Assembly (NCBI GenBank): GCA_020465985.1
Contig: JAANYP010001810.1
Coordinates: 210,838-274,837, forward strand
Reading direction: 5' to 3'
DNA length: 64,000 nt
DNA from: Centrapalus pauciflorus
Lineage: Eukaryota > Streptophyta > Magnoliopsida > Asterales > Asteraceae
Part shown: positions 60,787 to 64,000 of the stretch, in pieces
Layout: every line of letters starts with the position of its first letter
Position numbering within the stretch: the stretch's first letter is position 1
Made by a program: the position numbers and the translations under genes
Notes under the pieces: generated by a model
The model's input: the letters and a program-made list of their open reading frames with translations, nothing else
Database searches by the model: none
What the model was told of the DNA's origin: nothing

Positions 60787-63192
60787 TGTAACATCCGGCA
60801 CTAAACCAGGTTAGCAATAATGCCCTAATCTGTATTTAATAGCCAATTATAGCCTAATCAGTGGTCATTAGAAATTAACCAAGTGATTAACAAGGTTTAT
60901 TAAAAAAATTCAACTCAATTTGAATCAAATTCATCGGTGCGATGAATCGGGAAATCAATTAATCCGATCGATTTACGATATGAGGGATTAATTCAACTAA
61001 GTATATAATTAAATTATGATTAGTGACACTAATCATACACTAATAAAATTACTTAACATTAATTATGCAAGACTAAAACAATTCATTAAAACAATTCATC
61101 CATAAGTATTTATAAAATTTTAAGAAAAGGAAAATACAAGAATACATTTCTAAATACATTTATACAAAAAAAATAGAAATACATGTATATATACATAAGG
61201 GCCGGCCTTAAGGCCATAGGCATGTGTTGAATTAGAGTTTGACTTTTATTTAAATAATATTACTTTAAACAACCATCATTTTGTTAAAAAGTGCACTCAA
61301 CTTTTGTCTCCCATGCCTTTCATCATTTGAAAGACCAAATTTCCACTATAAATAGAGAAGTCTTTCATTCATTTTAAACACACCAAAAACCTCTCATTTC
61401 TCTCCTATAATATCCGGCCATCATACACACACATCACCAAAATTCTTCATTCAAGTGTTCTTCAAGTGTTCTTAGTGTTCTTCAAGAGTTTTGGTGCATA
61501 CCTTGCAAGAATTTCAATTTCTACTCAAAATCATCTTCCCAATACATCAAAGTAAGTAAATACTAACTTATTTCATCTTATAATTATGTTTATATAATTC
61601 TTGCATAATATATATAATCACCAACAACAACAAGTTACATAAAAACTCAAGTTTATAAGTTTCTAGTTTTTATTTTTAAGTTGTTTCTTTAAATGTGCAT
61701 ATGAATACATGAACACATTATAAACATGTTAATATTATGAAAACATGTGTTATATATGTGTTATATAACTTTTATAACTTTTATACAAGTAGTCTTTGAA
61801 TAAACAACAAGACTCATAAGTTGTTTTAAGTTTATAAACTACGGATTTTCGACAGAAAATTTATATCGACTTTGAAAAATCATAACTAATTCATAACTCA
61901 ACGAAATGAGTTGATTCTTGTCTCAAAAGTTAGATCTATCTCTTAACTATAGATCTATAATTTTTCATAATTTATTTTGAAGTTTAAGACCTCCAGAAAT
62001 TATTTGGGAAACCGAAAGTTTGACAGCTCAAAAATGGCCAACATAGCGTTTTTAACAAGCTTTTTCACCAACCTAAACATCTCGAAAAAAGGCCGTTCTT
62101 GATTCTAAAAATCCTTTGTATATAGTAGTTTAATTTCCTAGAAAACCAAAGTCTAAAACATTTTGGAGCTTGGTCAAAAACAACCTCAAAGTAGGCCGAA
62201 AAACCTCCGAAAAAGCTGGGAAATTATATATAAACTTGACGTTTTAAGCGAATCTTATTTATAAACTTGTAATGTTGGGTGATTTAAGACATAAAAATCT
62301 ATAAAGATATATATCATCATATATTAGAGATATTAAGTCCTTATTATCATTTAGGACTCGATTAAACTCACTCGACGCATCATCCATCCATTTACGCTAA
62401 AAGCTTTTTACACTAGATTTTTGCCATCGCAATCCCGGTGAGTTCTCATAGCCCCTATTTTCACACTGTTATGTTTTGGGGATGAAATACATGCTTCGTT
62501 TTTATATGGACACGGAAATATCTTCATTTCTATTATGTATTACACATTGGGTTCCATTAGCTCTGATATCATGAACCGTTAATTACATTTATTTGTAAGC
62601 GCGAATATATTGTGGATAGATCTATTGGGAGTCATGTCCCCCACTCGGGTTAGTTGGATTGGCTAACAGCGGGTGCATATATATTCAACAAACGGTATTA
62701 CGTATGGGAATACTGCACAGAGCAAAAACTTATCTTAAATTAAGCTTCGATTGCATGATGGTTTATATGTAATACATAACAAGGAATTTATGATTTTATA
62801 AATTCAACCTCTATTATTGTTGTCCATACGAGTCAGATTTACGTGTAAACCTATGAGCTCACCAACAATTTTTGTTGACGTATTTTAGCGTGTATTTTCA
62901 GGAAATTAAGGCAAGTATGCCTCGGATGTATTTTACTTTCAAGCTTCCGCATCCATGAAGTCGCATGCATATTCAATTTAACGGAGATTTGGCTGCATTA
63001 TTTTGGATATTTTAATTATGTAATTAAATCTCTGTATTTGTGCGAACTTCATTTCTAATGTAAAACATTATCATGCCTTAAAGTTTTAACGATGTATTTT
63101 AAAAACGTCCATATAGTGGTCGTTCATTATGATTATGGTTACGCTTCCGCGACGTCGCGCTTCGTTGCCAACCGGGGTAACGGGGTGTGACA
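60787..63192 (+). repeat. 3' LTR of element G
   Basis: It is 2406 bp and very close to 52817-55194, including the altered TTCGTTGCCAACCGGGGTAACGG end shared only by these two. TATA box at 61347-61355. Confidence 0.93.
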
Positions 63193-63268
63193 GTGTTACT
63201 AATCTTAATTTAATTATGTACTTAGTTGAATTAATCCGTCATATCGCAAATCGATCGGGTTAATTAAT
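63193..63268 (-). repeat. F 5' LTR, outer piece
   Basis: It matches 45420-45493 of the F 3' LTR in the same direction (GTTACTAATCTTAATTTAATT ... CGCAAATCGATCG). So G (with H) lies inside the 5' LTR of F, and the copia LTR at 63269 interrupts it again. Confidence 0.8.
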
Positions 63269-64000
63269 GTTAGGCACAAAAAGGCCTCAGTCAAACCTGT
63301 TCTATATCTGAGGGGGAGATTTATAATCAAACCTGTTGATGCATTTGAAGGTTGAATTTAAGGCCTGTTATATGCCTTATTGAAACCTGAAAATGATTTG
63401 CAATATCAGTCTAAAGCTGTTCTATATGTTGCATGTGTTGCAACTTAGACAGTTTGTCCAAGCTGCTCTGTCTGCTGAACAGGCTGGACATAAACTGTCT
63501 ACGCTGCTCTACACTGTTGAGCAGCTTGGGCATTTTTAAAGTGTTCTGTTCTTTTTGAACAGAACCTGTTCTTTGTGAACAGGCTAAACACTTTATGGAA
63601 TATGTTTCCAAGTCATCATGTATTGTTTTTTACTACAAGATCAGTTTACAAAGTCGAAGACAAAGTGGAAAACAGAACTGCTCAGCCTGCCCACGCTGTT
63701 CTGTAACATGAAGACAAAAGGTTATTTGAAAAAGGGTGACAGACCTTTTTCTTATATCAAAATAGGCCTTTACAAGGAAGAAAGACGCAAAGTTGACATT
63801 CCTAAATTAGTTAAAGGCAATGCAACAGTAGACAAAGTGAAAAGACAAAAGTTCTGCCCACATGAAGACAAGTCTGCTTTTCAGAATGTGCAGAAAAGGT
63901 TATGTTGTCTTTTCAACAAGACTTCTCCTTTTTCATTCCGTCCAATGAAGAAACTTCACTTAGATCCTCTGAGTGAGTATAAAAGGAAGCTTCTAAGGTC
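63269..64000 (+). mobile_element. Copia LTR of the C family, start (runs off the window)
   Basis: It starts TGTTAGGCACAAAAAGGCC directly after F LTR sequence and is colinear with the reverse complement of 37031-36300. With no polypurine tract before it, it is a 5' LTR or solo LTR in plus orientation. A short minus-strand frame at 63411-63611 has no support. Confidence 0.85.

Larger units (their letters stand above)
52817..63192 (+). mobile_element. Element G: full-length degenerate Ty3 chromovirus (B family)
   Basis: It has two LTRs, primer site, leader ORF, gag-pol and polypurine tract. It is the least damaged element of the window: gag, protease and most of reverse transcriptase are one open frame. 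The right flank GTGTT (63193) is F LTR sequence; no left target duplication exists because H adjoins. Confidence 0.92.

Noticed and set aside
52817..63192. Intact autonomous element
   Set aside because: G has stops at 58285 and 60178 and frameshifts near 58873 and 59663.

Overview
The window is nuclear DNA of a flowering plant, most likely a eudicot. It is AT-rich and made almost entirely of LTR retrotransposons of plant type: Ty3 elements with a chromodomain-like integrase tail, Ty1/copia elements with a long third ORF, initiator-Met tRNA primer sites, and a CACTA DNA-transposon remnant. The gag style hints at an asterid, but I cannot name the species. I see no intact host gene, no RNA gene and no CRISPR. 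Every transposon ORF is broken by stops, frameshifts or deletions, so no autonomous element is present.

Bases 1-26185 are a nest. Innermost right-hand host is E, a minus-strand Ty3 element (21670-26185 visible). Element D, a plus-strand Ty1/copia element, sits inside the pol of E (visible pieces 8308-10038 and 20499-21669). D was itself entered twice: by A, a minus-strand Ty3 element of the same family as E (287-8307), and by B, a plus-strand Ty3 chromovirus (10039-20493, perfect 5-bp duplication CATTT). The 3' LTR of A was then entered by X, of which only the last 286 bases are visible. That is four levels: E, then D, then A and B, then X.

Bases 26186-34707 are the only stretch not mainly LTR retrotransposon. 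They hold long AT-rich sequence with no gene, a decayed coiled-coil coding relic (about 27.7-28.9 kb, minus), and a CACTA-like remnant from 31469 with subterminal TTACCGACGG repeats, a transposase-associated coiled-coil exon and a hairpin-forming higher-order repeat.

Bases 34708-64000 are a second nest built on F, a very decayed minus-strand chromovirus distantly related to B. Its 3' LTR (34708-35893 and 45018-45661) is split by C, a minus-strand Ty1/copia element that kept its 3' LTR, a roughly 3.6-kb ORF3 and most of pol but lost its 5' end. F's internal region (45662-49914) lacks gag. Its 5' LTR starts at 49915, is cut at 51690 and resumes at 63193-63268. Between these lie a 54-bp scrap of copia sequence and a tandem pair of B-family elements sharing one LTR (H, an integrase fragment, then G, a full-length copy). 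A second copia LTR of the C family begins at 63269 and runs off the window.

Points that go beyond routine repeat annotation are: an 85-nt GT-AG intron-like segment inside the reverse transcriptase of A; an extra acidic/coiled-coil ORF between primer site and gag in B, G and F; the large ORF3 of C; a roughly 15-nt phased WCCGRA array in the LTRs of A and E; the 37/51-nt hairpin repeat at 31.7-32.0 kb; and the templated copia filler at 51691-51744.
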